64,000 nt of DNA from Paenibacillus mendelii (GTDB taxonomy: Bacteria; Bacillota; Bacilli; Paenibacillales; Paenibacillaceae). Positions within the stretch are counted from its first letter, which is position 1; each line of letters begins with the position of its first letter. Below are positions 51,528-60,214 of this stretch, one piece after another. A model generated the notes under the pieces. That model did not search any database. It was not told the DNA's origin and was given only the letters and a program-made list of their open reading frames with translations. The DNA is taken from positions 620,001 to 684,000 of the forward strand of contig NZ_JANHOF010000003.1 of NCBI RefSeq assembly GCF_024498075.1. Direction: 5' to 3'. The position numbers and the translations under genes were made by a program.

Positions 51528-52282
51528 GCAGCATCATTCTAGCGGTGAGTCTCCTTCTCACAGGCTGCAGTGGCTTCTATACGAGCATTCCGAAGGACAC
51601 GGTAATGGTTAAAAAGATCATTCAAGAAACACCTGCAGATGAGGTGGAGTATAACGGCGTGCTGTCCGAAGAAACGGTTAAGACACTCAGTATCAGCGCA
51701 GTGAATAAATATTATAGCCATAATTTATCCTTAGATGATATCGAGTTCGAGGGGTTTTCCATGGATCAAGCCCAAATCAAGGAGTTATTGGCCAAGAATA
51801 CGAAGGATTTATATGGCGAACAAGGATTTCTTGTTGAATTTAAAACACAGCTGAGCAAGGTTCCAAGCGGTATTTATATTGTTGCGGTGATGAATAAGTA
51901 TGATGCGACGGATATTTACAATGTTGTTATGAATGCAAAAGACGGCGATGTGGTCGCGATTTCCAAGGTTGTTATTAGTGAAAAAACAAAGGTGGAGAAA
52001 AAGCCGACTGTTCAGCGGTTAAGTGAGCTTGAAACGATTGGCGATCAATTTATTGCAGGCATGGATGATTATAAGCCCGCTGACCTGGTACTGGACGATA
52101 CTTCATATCGCTACGGAGGGAGTACTGCGGAGTTGTATTATAAGAGTAAAGAGAACGATGCGATAGTCTTGAATATCGTCATAGATGTGGACACCCAGAA
52201 GGTGGTTGGATTTTATAAGGATATCATGACGGTGCTTCAGTATATCGTGAGTAAATACGCTTTCAGCATCATGGGTTACTGA
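51509..52282 (+). CDS. Lipoprotein coupled to the two-component system
   Basis: A 257-residue lipoprotein: signal 'RISSIILAVSLLLTGC', with the lipobox LLTGC. The rest is mixed alpha/beta, with 'EVEYNGVLSEETVKTLSISA' and 'GIYIVAVMNKYDATDIYNVV', and no family I recognise. It overlaps the kinase gene by 19 bp, which suggests that it works with the extracellular sensor, perhaps as an accessory ligand-binding or feedback protein. Its transcript ends just before the direct-repeat promoter. Confidence 0.78.
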   Translation: MAIIRISSIILAVSLLLTGCSGFYTSIPKDTVMVKKIIQETPADEVEYNGVLSEETVKTLSISAVNKYYSHNLSLDDIEFEGFSMDQAQIKELLAKNTKDLYGEQGFLVEFKTQLSKVPSGIYIVAVMNKYDATDIYNVVMNAKDGDVVAISKVVISEKTKVEKKPTVQRLSELETIGDQFIAGMDDYKPADLVLDDTSYRYGGSTAELYYKSKENDAIVLNIVIDVDTQKVVGFYKDIMTVLQYIVSKYAFSIMGY

Positions 52283-52286
52283 ACAT

Positions 52287-52327
52287 TTTACAACTCCATT
52301 ACAACTCTATCTAACTTCTTATATGAT
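52287..52327 (+). promoter_or_regulatory. Promoter with three 11-bp direct repeats (OmpR-type operator)
   Basis: TTACAACTC at 52288 and 52299, and TCTAACTTC at 52310, start exactly 11 bp apart. TTACAA (52299-52304), a 17-bp spacer and TATGAT (52322-52327) form a promoter whose -35 lies inside the middle repeat. This is the classical geometry for PhoB/OmpR-family regulators and also resembles a Pho box. Confidence 0.8.
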
Positions 52328-52383
52328 CCCGTATTAAACTTAGATTCATAGGTAAATACGGCATTCGATAAGGAGCATCAGGG

Positions 52384-53145
52384 ATGTATAACACCAAATG
52401 GACGTGTATTGCCGGTATAGCGGCATTATCCATAAGCTTGACTGCCTGCGCCGGTCCTTCAAAAGAACAAGGCCATACGGTAGGCGCGCAGGCAGCCCAT
52501 GTGCAAACTAACCATAAACCCCAAGATGGGCCGTCAACGGTTCCAACGAGTGAAGAGCAAGGGCAGCAAGAGGATCGTTCGATTCAAGTGTTTGTCAACA
52601 AACAGAATAGTTTGGCTAAGGATTTCGCGCCTGAGGATCTGGTGGATGTGGATGTTCCTACCGTTCTTCAAAACCCTGAGGTCAATCAGATGAGGAAGGA
52701 AGCTGCCGAAGCGCTCAAGCTAATGTTCAGCAAGGCAGAGGAATCCGGCTATAAGCTTTATGCCCGTTCAGGCTATAGATCCTATAAGACTCAAGAGGCG
52801 CTGTTTGATGGTTATGCCGCAAGAAGCGGACAATCTGCAGCCAGCAGATTCAGTGCACGGGCAGGGCAAAGCGAGCATCAGACCGGCTTGGCTATGGACA
52901 TTACGAGCGAGAGTGTTTCCTTGCAATTATCAGAGGACTTCGGGGAAACGGCTGAAGGAAAATGGGTAAGCGAGAATGCCCATCGTTATGGGTTTATTAT
53001 CAGGTATCCTAAGAATAAAGAAGATATCACCGGGTATATGTATGAGCCGTGGCATATTCGATATCTGGGTGTTGATACGGCAACTAAGGTTTATGAGTCC
53101 GGTCTGACCTTGGAAGAATACCGGAACGAAGTGAGCCCATCATGA
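52384..53145 (+). CDS. VanY-type D-alanyl-D-alanine carboxypeptidase lipoprotein
   Basis: A 253-residue lipoprotein (lipobox 'LTACAG') with an M15B peptidase domain: 'ARSGYRSYKTQEALFDGY', 'GQSEHQTGLAMDITSES' (zinc His and Asp) and 'YEPWHIRYLG' (third His, with the catalytic Glu just before). VanY enzymes remove the terminal D-Ala of the stem pentapeptide, so that D-Ala-D-Ala for crosslinking, or for vancomycin binding, is lost. It is the first gene behind the repeat promoter, and its stop overlaps the start of the CapA-like gene. Confidence 0.93.
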   Translation: MYNTKWTCIAGIAALSISLTACAGPSKEQGHTVGAQAAHVQTNHKPQDGPSTVPTSEEQGQQEDRSIQVFVNKQNSLAKDFAPEDLVDVDVPTVLQNPEVNQMRKEAAEALKLMFSKAEESGYKLYARSGYRSYKTQEALFDGYAARSGQSAASRFSARAGQSEHQTGLAMDITSESVSLQLSEDFGETAEGKWVSENAHRYGFIIRYPKNKEDITGYMYEPWHIRYLGVDTATKVYESGLTLEEYRNEVSPS

Positions 53146-54377
53146 GGCAGACAAGGCGGAAGAAAAGGAAGAAGATTGTCCTGACAGCAGTAGGAGTTGC
53201 GGTCCTTGCCATTAGCCTTGCAGCGGCAGCAACTTCCTATTTATGGGAAGATAGCGTGACGGTAAGCAAGTCTCCGGCTGATGTTCTAACGCCTGAAATA
53301 ACGAAGCCCCTTGTTGAATCGGATTCGTTCATCGACATTAGGCTCGCTGCCGCAGGCGATATCATGTTTCATAATGCCCAGCTGAAGAGCGGGTACGACG
53401 CCAAGACGGACACCTATAATTTTAAATCGGTGTTTGATGGCGTGAAGCCGATCATAAGCGCCGCGGATCTCGCGATTGCCAATTTTGAAACGACTACGAA
53501 TGGATCCGACCCGCACAAATTCACGGGTTATCCGCGATTTAATTCACCTGATGAGGTGATCGATGCGATCCAATACGCGGGTTTCGATGTGATGTCTACC
53601 GCCAATAACCACAGCTTGGATATGGGGAGACAAGGCATTATCCGCACGGTACAGAAGATTCAGAAGAGCGGGATGGATACCGTTGGCACTTACGAGAAAC
53701 GTCCTGAGACGAGAGTGCTGATGAAGAACGTGAAAGGCATTAAGCTTGCGTTCATGTCCTACACGGAGAGCACCAATGGTCTTGAAGGTACGCTCTCGCC
53801 GGATGAGCTGGATGCGATGATCAATATTGTGGACGAGCAGAAGATGAAGGAAGACATTCAGTACTCGAAGAAGCAGGGAGCTGACGCCATTATCGCCTTC
53901 CTTCATTGGGGCAATGAATACGAACGCACGCCCTCCCGGAAGCAGGAGCAGCTGGCCAAGCTGTTGGTCAGCGAGGGAGTGGATATCATTCTGGGCAGCC
54001 ACCCGCATGTTATTCAGAAGTCTGAACACCTTACCAGCGGTGGCAGCAGGGGGTTCGTCGTCTATTCCATGGGCAATTTTATATCCAATCAACGCTATGA
54101 AACACTTGAGAACGAATATACCGAGGATGGCGTTATTATTAATTTTGATATTCAGAAGAACAAGAAAACCAATGAGACCATCATCAAGAATATTGAATAC
54201 GTGCCGACTTGGGTTTATCGGAATATGGAGAACGGGCAGCAAACCTACACCTATCAAATTCTTCCGATTCTAAACTACATGGACAGCAAGCACATTTCTA
54301 TGGAATTCAAAGCGCGCATGCAGCGCTCCTATAAGGATACGATTACACGGCTGGATGCCGGTAAAACAGCTTCATAA
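53142..54377 (+). CDS. CapA/PgsA-family metallophosphoesterase-like protein
   Basis: A 411-residue membrane-anchored protein (N-terminal span 'IVLTAVGVAVLAISLAAAAT'). The CapA fold is clear: 'DIRLAAAGDIMFHNAQLKSG', 'DLAIANFETTT', 'GFDVMSTANNHSLDMGRQGI', 'AFLHWGNEYE' and 'DIILGSHPHVIQKSEH', the motifs of a metallophosphoesterase-like barrel. In PgsA/CapA the protein serves poly-gamma-glutamate synthesis or export, but no pgsB/pgsC is here. Its place between two peptidoglycan enzymes suggests a wall-polymer role. Confidence 0.9.
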   Translation: MRQTRRKKRKKIVLTAVGVAVLAISLAAAATSYLWEDSVTVSKSPADVLTPEITKPLVESDSFIDIRLAAAGDIMFHNAQLKSGYDAKTDTYNFKSVFDGVKPIISAADLAIANFETTTNGSDPHKFTGYPRFNSPDEVIDAIQYAGFDVMSTANNHSLDMGRQGIIRTVQKIQKSGMDTVGTYEKRPETRVLMKNVKGIKLAFMSYTESTNGLEGTLSPDELDAMINIVDEQKMKEDIQYSKKQGADAIIAFLHWGNEYERTPSRKQEQLAKLLVSEGVDIILGSHPHVIQKSEHLTSGGSRGFVVYSMGNFISNQRYETLENEYTEDGVIINFDIQKNKKTNETIIKNIEYVPTWVYRNMENGQQTYTYQILPILNYMDSKHISMEFKARMQRSYKDTITRLDAGKTAS

Positions 54378-54431
54378 TCCGGCACAGCCCATGAAGCAGC
54401 CAAGGAAGCTCGTTTTTCAGAAGGAGACGTT

Positions 54432-55172
54432 ATGAGAGGGAATAGAAGAAATATACGAATTCGCACGGTCATCTTCTTTCTAGGTGCCCTCGTTCTGATC
54501 GGGGGCATCTTGACGAAAAATAATTTATCGTTATCGATGTTAACGGCAGGTGAGCCTAAGACTTCAACCCATGATTCGTTGGCATCCTCGCAAGCCAAGA
54601 CAACAGCTGTAAGTAAGTCGTTAGACGGCTACAAGATTGTAATCGATGCCGGTCATGGAGGGAATGACCCGGGAGCAGGCGGTGTAAGCGGCAAGGAGGA
54701 GAAAGAGTATACGCTCGCCCTGTCCCGGGAGGTGTACGAGCTGCTTAAGCTGGAACCGATGTTTGAACCGTACATGACCCGCGATGACGATTCGTTCGTG
54801 GAATTAGATGATCGTGCCAAATTCGCGAATGAGCGTGAAGCGGATGCCTTCATCTCGATACATGGCAATACGTATACAGATTCGAGCATATCGGGAACGG
54901 AAACCTATTATTTCTCCGATAACAGCCGGTTGTTGGCGAGCACGATCCATCAGGAGCTTGTCGAGGCTACAGGCTTCAATGACCGGGGGGTAAAGCATGA
55001 GGCTTGGAGGGTTCTGACGCAGAGCGAGAAGCCTGCTATTCTGATGGAGGTTGGTTTTCTGACCAACAAGGAAGAAGAGAAGAAGATGCTGGATCCGGCA
55101 GCGCGAAGCCGCGTCGCTCATGCGATCGTGGATGGATTGAAGCAATATTTTACGCAAACCGGAGATCATTAA
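54432..55172 (+). CDS. N-acetylmuramoyl-L-alanine amidase (Amidase_3)
   Basis: A 246-residue protein anchored by an N-terminal span ('TVIFFLGALVLIGGILT'). The Amidase_3 domain has 'IVIDAGHGGNDPGAGG' (first zinc His), a Glu in 'GKEEKEYTLAL', 'DAFISIHGNTYTD' (second zinc His) and 'PAILMEVGFLTNKEEE' (catalytic Glu). It cuts the bond between muramic acid and L-Ala. There is no autoinhibitory helix or SH3/LysM domain, so it is a bare catalytic unit. It ends the wall-remodelling operon. Confidence 0.93.
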   Translation: MRGNRRNIRIRTVIFFLGALVLIGGILTKNNLSLSMLTAGEPKTSTHDSLASSQAKTTAVSKSLDGYKIVIDAGHGGNDPGAGGVSGKEEKEYTLALSREVYELLKLEPMFEPYMTRDDDSFVELDDRAKFANEREADAFISIHGNTYTDSSISGTETYYFSDNSRLLASTIHQELVEATGFNDRGVKHEAWRVLTQSEKPAILMEVGFLTNKEEEKKMLDPAARSRVAHAIVDGLKQYFTQTGDH

Positions 55173-55220
55173 GCCGTTCGAAGCAAGTCGAATGCTGCGC
55201 ACGTGGCTTAAGCCGCGCAA

Positions 55221-55254
55221 AAAAGGGATGACGTGCCGTGCCCGTCATCCCTTT
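55221..55254. terminator. Bidirectional terminator
   Basis: AAGGGATGACG/CGTCATCCCTT stem with A-run and T-run flanks between the convergent amidase and desR genes. Confidence 0.85.
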
Positions 55255-55255
55255 C

Positions 55256-55855
55256 TTATTCCATCCAGCCCTTTTCCTTCGTGCGCGTGATCGCTTCGAT
55301 CCGGTTCTTGACGCCGAGCTTATCCAGCATGCCCGATATATAATTGCGCACCGTTCCATTCGTCAGATAGAGCGCTTCGGCTATTTCCTTCGTCGTCTTG
55401 CCATCCGCAACGAGGGACAACACTTCGATTTCCCGCTCATTAAGCGGGTTTTCTTCGTTATAGGCATCGGCCACCAGCTCGGGGGCGTAGATGCGTTTGC
55501 CGGCAATGACGCTGCGGATGCAGTTCGCTAATTCTTCGCTTGGACTATCCTTCAGCATATAGGCGCTGACACCGGCCTTCAAAGCGCGCTCGAAATATCC
55601 GGTACGGGCGAAGGTTGTCAGAATCATAACCTTGCAGCGCATTCCGCGAATTTCCTCGGCGACGTCGAGTCCGCTCTTGCCGGGCATCTCAATATCCATG
55701 ACGCAGATATCCGGCTCCAGCTTCTTAATGAGCTCATGCGCCTCATCGCCGTTGTTTGCTTTGCCTACGACGACAAAGTCATCCTCCAAATCGAGCAGGG
55801 CGCCGAGCGCGCCTAGCAGCATTCGCTGATCCTCCGCAATTACGATACGAATCAT
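55256..55855 (-). CDS. desR: Response regulator DesR
   Basis: A 199-residue NarL/FixJ-type regulator of the same length as B. subtilis DesR. Receiver: 'IVIAEDQRMLLGALGALLDL', Asp54 in 'DICVMDIEMPGKSGLD' and 'AYMLKDSPSEELANCI'. Output: 'LNEREIEVLSLVADGKTTKE' and 'NGTVRNYISGMLDKLGVKNR'. The match to B. subtilis DesR, from memory, is strong over the whole length. In B. subtilis DesR switches on the des lipid desaturase in the cold. It overlaps desK by 4 bp. Confidence 0.9.
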   Translation of the reverse strand: MIRIVIAEDQRMLLGALGALLDLEDDFVVVGKANNGDEAHELIKKLEPDICVMDIEMPGKSGLDVAEEIRGMRCKVMILTTFARTGYFERALKAGVSAYMLKDSPSEELANCIRSVIAGKRIYAPELVADAYNEENPLNEREIEVLSLVADGKTTKEIAEALYLTNGTVRNYISGMLDKLGVKNRIEAITRTKEKGWME

Positions 55856-56985
55856 ATACTATCACCCGCTTCCTTCTGCTTATTCACTCGCGGTACCCGG
55901 ATCGTAACGATCGTTCCCTGAGTCGAGGCAATGCTCACACTGCCATTGACGAATTCCAGACGTTCCCGCATGCCCTGCAGACCATTCCCGGAAGGGATAT
56001 TCGCTGGAATACCGATACCATTGTCCCGTATACGTATGATGGTGTCTGTCGGCGTTTGTTCAATCAACATGTCGCATGAGGTAGCTTGACTGTGCTTGAC
56101 GATGTTCGTTACGGTTTCTTTCACGCACATGCTCAGGACATGCTGGATGAACGGAGGCGTGTCCGCAAGCTTGCTGTCGCCGCTGTATTGAAAATCAATG
56201 TGGGCGGCCTCCAGCATCTGCCGGGCGTGGATGATTTCATCCGCAACTTTGGCTCCTCGCATCTTGGATACAAGCTGGCGGACTTCCTTCAAGGCGGTTC
56301 TCGCCGTGAGATTGACGTCTTTCATCTCATTCTTCGCCTGCTCCGGACTCTTGAGGACGAGCCGGCTCGCGAGGTCGCTCTTCAGTCCAATTAAGGATAG
56401 CTTCTGGCCGAGTGTATCGTGAAGATCGCGGGAAATTCGCTGCCGCTCCTCTTGAATGACAAGCTCCGCGATTCGTTTATTCGCATACTCGAGCTTCTCC
56501 TGCAGCTCGCCCCGTTTGATCTGTGAATAGGTGTTCATGGGCAGCAGGATGGCTCCGATCAAGCATAGAATGATGAAGGGGAACTGGGAGATAAACACTT
56601 CATTCTGCTTAATAAAGCTGTAGTTGATCGTAATAAAGACGCTGGTGAGATGAATGGCGTACAAGACGAAGAAATGGACACGCATTCGAATATTGCCAAT
56701 AAAATAGGCGATGAAAAAGGCCAGATAGACGTAATCATAATGCAGGGTCATCACGGCGGAGATCCCGATCTGGAGAAACGTCCATACATATAATAACAAA
56801 CGGTTCTTCGTTTGGGAAAGCTGGCTTGCCGCAACGAAGGCGATCATAAGAACAATCCCGATCCAGATTCGGCTCAAGGAAGAGGATTGGAAGATAAAGT
56901 AGAACGGCAGTATATATAACAGTGCCCAAATATAAGGCGTAATACCGGTACCTTTCGGCAACAGACGAAACCATTTCATAAACAT
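55852..56985 (-). CDS. desK: Membrane-thickness/cold sensor kinase DesK
   Basis: A 377-residue kinase with about five N-terminal membrane segments and a coiled coil, then a HisKA_3 domain with His189 in 'RQRISRDLHDTLGQKLSL' and a small ATPase ('CVKETVTNIVKHSQA', 'DNGIGIPANIPSGNGLQGM'). B. subtilis DesK has the same layout and phosphorylates at His188. It senses membrane thickness and order. The start at 56985 follows GGAGGC. No desaturase gene lies beside the pair in this window. Confidence 0.88.
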   Translation of the reverse strand: MFMKWFRLLPKGTGITPYIWALLYILPFYFIFQSSSLSRIWIGIVLMIAFVAASQLSQTKNRLLLYVWTFLQIGISAVMTLHYDYVYLAFFIAYFIGNIRMRVHFFVLYAIHLTSVFITINYSFIKQNEVFISQFPFIILCLIGAILLPMNTYSQIKRGELQEKLEYANKRIAELVIQEERQRISRDLHDTLGQKLSLIGLKSDLASRLVLKSPEQAKNEMKDVNLTARTALKEVRQLVSKMRGAKVADEIIHARQMLEAAHIDFQYSGDSKLADTPPFIQHVLSMCVKETVTNIVKHSQATSCDMLIEQTPTDTIIRIRDNGIGIPANIPSGNGLQGMRERLEFVNGSVSIASTQGTIVTIRVPRVNKQKEAGDSI

Positions 56986-57058
56986 AGGAGCCTCCGATAC
57001 CAAAATCATCCGCATGGTAACCATTCTTGACGGCTACGAGGCGGATGATGCGCTGGAA

Positions 57059-57898
57059 TTAATCCGTATAATACGAAAAACCGATCGCACTAGGCCCCGT
57101 GTGTGAGCTGATGACAGGCGTCGTCAGTTTGATCCACGTTGACATGAAGCCTGAAACCTTCTCGATTTCCTGCTTCAATTGTTCGGCCAAGGATGGGTTA
57201 TCGGCGTGAGAAATGCCGATGCCTCGAATCGTTCTTCCTCTTGTTTCTTCTTCAAAGTGGCCCATCAGCTTCTTCACAAGCTGCGACCGGGTTCTTACTT
57301 TATAGACGGGGGTGTAGACACCGTCTTGCAGCATCGCGATCGGTTTGATATTCAAGATCGAACCGATTAGCTCCTGTCCGCGTCCGATGCGTCCACCCTT
57401 AGCAAGATGCTCCAAGCTATCCACAACGACAAAGAGTGTGGTGTGCTGAATCATCTGGGTCAAGCGTGCCTTGATTTCTACTATGGAAGCACCCTGCTTG
57501 GCCATCACTGCTGCTTCAATCACTTGAAAACCCAGTGCCTGCGACATCATCTGCGAATCGAACGTTTCGACGCGGGTTTCAGACATCTCAGCCGCTGAGC
57601 ATGCAGTCGTATAGGTACCGCTCATCCCGCTCGTCATATGAATCGATAGCACGGAATCTCCGTTCTCGCCGAGCCTGTCATACGTTTCGAGAAACGTTCC
57701 GATACTTGGCTGCGAGGTGAGAGGAAGCTGCTTGGAGGCTTTCATTTTGCCGATAAAGGCTAGGGTTGAAACATCGTTGCTCTCGATGAAGGTTTCTTCG
57801 TTAATCGTGACCTGTAAAGGGATAACTGTAATGTTGTATTGATCGATGATGAACTGAGATAGCTCTGCAGTCGTGTCGGTAACGATTCGTATCGTCAT
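57059..57898 (-). CDS. DegV-family fatty-acid-binding protein
   Basis: A 279-residue DegV protein. The family binds a single fatty acid between two lobes, and some members act as FakB with the fatty-acid kinase FakA. 'IRIVTDTTAELSQF' is the N-terminal signature, 'QLPLTSQPSIGTFLETYDRL' contains the SQPS turn that touches the carboxylate, and 'IHMTSGMSGTYTTACSA' the second loop. Just upstream (57907-57916) ten G in a row supply the ribosome site, so slippage there could alter translation. It is a single gene. Confidence 0.9.
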   Translation of the reverse strand: MTIRIVTDTTAELSQFIIDQYNITVIPLQVTINEETFIESNDVSTLAFIGKMKASKQLPLTSQPSIGTFLETYDRLGENGDSVLSIHMTSGMSGTYTTACSAAEMSETRVETFDSQMMSQALGFQVIEAAVMAKQGASIVEIKARLTQMIQHTTLFVVVDSLEHLAKGGRIGRGQELIGSILNIKPIAMLQDGVYTPVYKVRTRSQLVKKLMGHFEEETRGRTIRGIGISHADNPSLAEQLKQEIEKVSGFMSTWIKLTTPVISSHTGPSAIGFSYYTD

Positions 57899-58009
57899 GA
57901 CCCGCACCCCCCCCCCTCGTACATTCTACAAGGAGCCCCATATACTTTACAGTAGCAAATGTTAAGTCCTTCATATGACAACTGTCATGTGAGGAGGGAG
58001 CTGGCGCAT

Positions 58010-59101
58010 CTAAGGAGCCGCGTCTGAATTGCGGAGCTTAATGAACTGGTAGACATGCGTAATGACAATCTTGGCAACCGCATAGGTGGGGACGGCTAAT
58101 AATAACCCAATAGGCCCTGTAAGTGTGCCCACTACTAGGAGGAGCAAGATGATCGTAAGCGGATGAATCTCCAGATTCTTGCCCATAATTTGCGGCGAGA
58201 TCAGGTTGCCTTCAATTTGCTGGGCGACGACAGTGACGATGAGTACCTTGATGATCATCCCCGGCGAGCTTCCCATCGCGACGAGTACCGCAGGCGCGGC
58301 GGCAATGAAGGCGCCTACGTAAGGAATGACATTCGTCATCATCGCCGCAATGGCGAGCAGCACGGCATATTTGAGGCCGATGATCAAATAACCGATGAGC
58401 AGCAGTATGCCAACGCATACCGCCACCGTTATTTGCCCCCGAACATAGAGGCTGATGGTTTCATCCATCTCTGCTAGTAATTTTCGGCCATCTGCCCGGT
58501 TTTTAACCGGGAGCAATTTGACTAGCCCTCCCGACATCTTCTCGCCATCCTTAAGAACGTAGTAGAGGATGAACGGCACGACAATTGCAATCAGTACCAG
58601 GTTGGTCAGGAAACCGATCACGTAAGAGATGTTGGAGCCAAGCAGATCGACCAGAATAACGGCGTATTCGGAAGCCTTCACAGAAAGCTGCTGCAGGTTA
58701 AGGTCGAAGTTCTCCAGCATTTGATTGAACCATTCACTTCCGGCCAGCTCATTCACTTTGGCAATGGCTGTCTGGACAAGCGTCGGCAAGCTTGAGGCCA
58801 GATCATTAAACTGTCCCTTGATCATCGGGTACACATAGATGATCAGGAGTGTGAGCAGGCACGCGATCGCCAAGTATACGATTAGAATGGCAAGCGTTCG
58901 GGGCACGCGCTTGCGGACGAGCAGCCGGACAATGGGGCGCAGCAGATAGAAGCATACGCCTGCGATGAGCAGCGGGGCAAACAGCGTCTGGAACATGACG
59001 ACGAGCGGATGAAAAATGAAGTTAATTTTCACTCCGACCCAAATAATGAGAAAGAGCAGTAGAATTCCGTATCCGACACGGAAAAATTTGGAGTTAGGCA
59101 C
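58010..59101 (-). CDS. AI-2E (UPF0118)-family membrane transporter
   Basis: A 363-residue protein with eight or so membrane segments in two groups: 'YGILLLFLIIWVGVKINFIF', 'LAILIVYLAIACLLTLLIIY', then a long amphipathic centre and 'AVCVGILLLIGYLIIGLKYA', 'MTNVIPYVGAFIAAAPAVLV' and 'EIHPLTIILLLLVVGTLTGP', which is the AI-2E family signature. Members export or transport small signals or ions; AI-2 itself is not proven for most. The start is GTG behind GGAGGAAATAC. It is a single gene. Confidence 0.9.
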   Translation of the reverse strand: MPNSKFFRVGYGILLLFLIIWVGVKINFIFHPLVVMFQTLFAPLLIAGVCFYLLRPIVRLLVRKRVPRTLAILIVYLAIACLLTLLIIYVYPMIKGQFNDLASSLPTLVQTAIAKVNELAGSEWFNQMLENFDLNLQQLSVKASEYAVILVDLLGSNISYVIGFLTNLVLIAIVVPFILYYVLKDGEKMSGGLVKLLPVKNRADGRKLLAEMDETISLYVRGQITVAVCVGILLLIGYLIIGLKYAVLLAIAAMMTNVIPYVGAFIAAAPAVLVAMGSSPGMIIKVLIVTVVAQQIEGNLISPQIMGKNLEIHPLTIILLLLVVGTLTGPIGLLLAVPTYAVAKIVITHVYQFIKLRNSDAAP

Positions 59102-59204
59102 GTATTTCCTCCAGTCCGCTAAGTATGGTTATCAACCCGTAATGAACATGCAATTCCTATCATATCATGTTCAGTCTGCCGATGCTCGGCAGGCAGGAGG
59201 GAGA

Positions 59205-60035
59205 CTATTGCGTGTTAATACGATATTTGCCTGGCGTGGTTCCAGTCATCCGCTTAAAAAGGGTGAGGAAGGACGTTTCGCTTTTGTAGCCAACGCGTTC
59301 TGCGATTTCGCCCAGCGGCAGTCCGGTTGTTTGCAGGTAGCGCTTGGCTACCTCGATGCGGCATTGAATGAGATATTGAATCGGACTGACCCCGACCTCC
59401 TCCTTGAACAGGTGGGCAAAATGGTATTCATTGATATACGTCAAGCGGGCTAAGGTCGCAAGGGTAATGTCGGTGTAGTAGTTTTCTTCCATATATCGCT
59501 TTGCGGTCGGTATGGCCTCGTGTGAGGATCTCTTATCCGGCAGCACAGGTACGGGAGGATAATGAATCAGACGAGCCAGCCTGGTAAGCAGGATGCCAAA
59601 CATATGCGTGGCGATCGATTGCGCCTCCGGGAGCCGCTGTCTGTTCTCCGCAAGTATATCCAGCATCCACTGCTTGAACGGCAAATAATGCTCCTTGAGC
59701 TCGATGACCGGAGGTTTGTCAGGCTCAAGAAAGAAGTCGAGGGGAAGCCCTCGAAGCTGCAAATTATTGAAAGCAATGAAAACAGCCTTGAAAGGGTGGC
59801 GTGTCGACTGCTCTTCATGCCACACTCCCCGATGATAGAACAGCATCGTGCCTGCCTTGGCTTCATAAGTTCGGCCGTCTATACCGAATACGCCTTCTCC
59901 TTCGGTTATCAAGAGCAGTTCACTGTTGCTGTCATGCTTGTGGAGGGGGAAGACGAACGGGTCTTTTTCCGTTTTTTCGATTGGAGCGCCGTGTATGAAG
60001 CAAGGTGGGCTTAGAAACAGTGAATCACCTTCCAT
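59205..60035 (-). CDS. AraC-family transcriptional regulator
   Basis: A 276-residue regulator: cupin sensor ('LHKHDSNSELLLITEGEGVF', 'AKAGTMLFYHRGVWHEEQ') and a C-terminal double helix-turn-helix ('TLARLTYINEYHFAHLFKEE', 'LGEIAERVGYKSETSFLTLF'). The start is placed at 60035, eight bases after AAGGGTG. It is divergent from the FG-GAP/Gfo/GH4 operon across 180 bp that hold a GGAAGCGCTTCC palindrome, so it is the probable regulator. The ligand is unknown. Confidence 0.88.
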   Translation of the reverse strand: MEGDSLFLSPPCFIHGAPIEKTEKDPFVFPLHKHDSNSELLLITEGEGVFGIDGRTYEAKAGTMLFYHRGVWHEEQSTRHPFKAVFIAFNNLQLRGLPLDFFLEPDKPPVIELKEHYLPFKQWMLDILAENRQRLPEAQSIATHMFGILLTRLARLIHYPPVPVLPDKRSSHEAIPTAKRYMEENYYTDITLATLARLTYINEYHFAHLFKEEVGVSPIQYLIQCRIEVAKRYLQTTGLPLGEIAERVGYKSETSFLTLFKRMTGTTPGKYRINTQ

Positions 60036-60121
60036 AATCATATCACCCTTCGCAAGAATCAATAATAGAAACACAAGATCAATTATTGCTGGTTCATCCT
60101 AAATTCATTAAATTAACTGTA

Positions 60122-60133
60122 GGAAGCGCTTCC
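60122..60133. promoter_or_regulatory. LacI/CcpA-type palindrome in the divergent gap
   Basis: GGAAGCGCTTCC is a 12-bp perfect palindrome with the CG centre of LacI-family and cre sites; the outer bases differ from the cre consensus. Confidence 0.55.
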
Positions 60134-60214
60134 GCTTCCTTGTTATTACCTTATCGTACGTTAGGTATATTTTCAAGAAACGATAATAACGACATAAGCC
60201 AGGGAGGTACCATT

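Noticed and set aside
53544..54257. A 237-codon minus-strand frame over the CapA-like gene
   Set aside because: It is antisense to a gene with clear CapA motifs and has no independent support.
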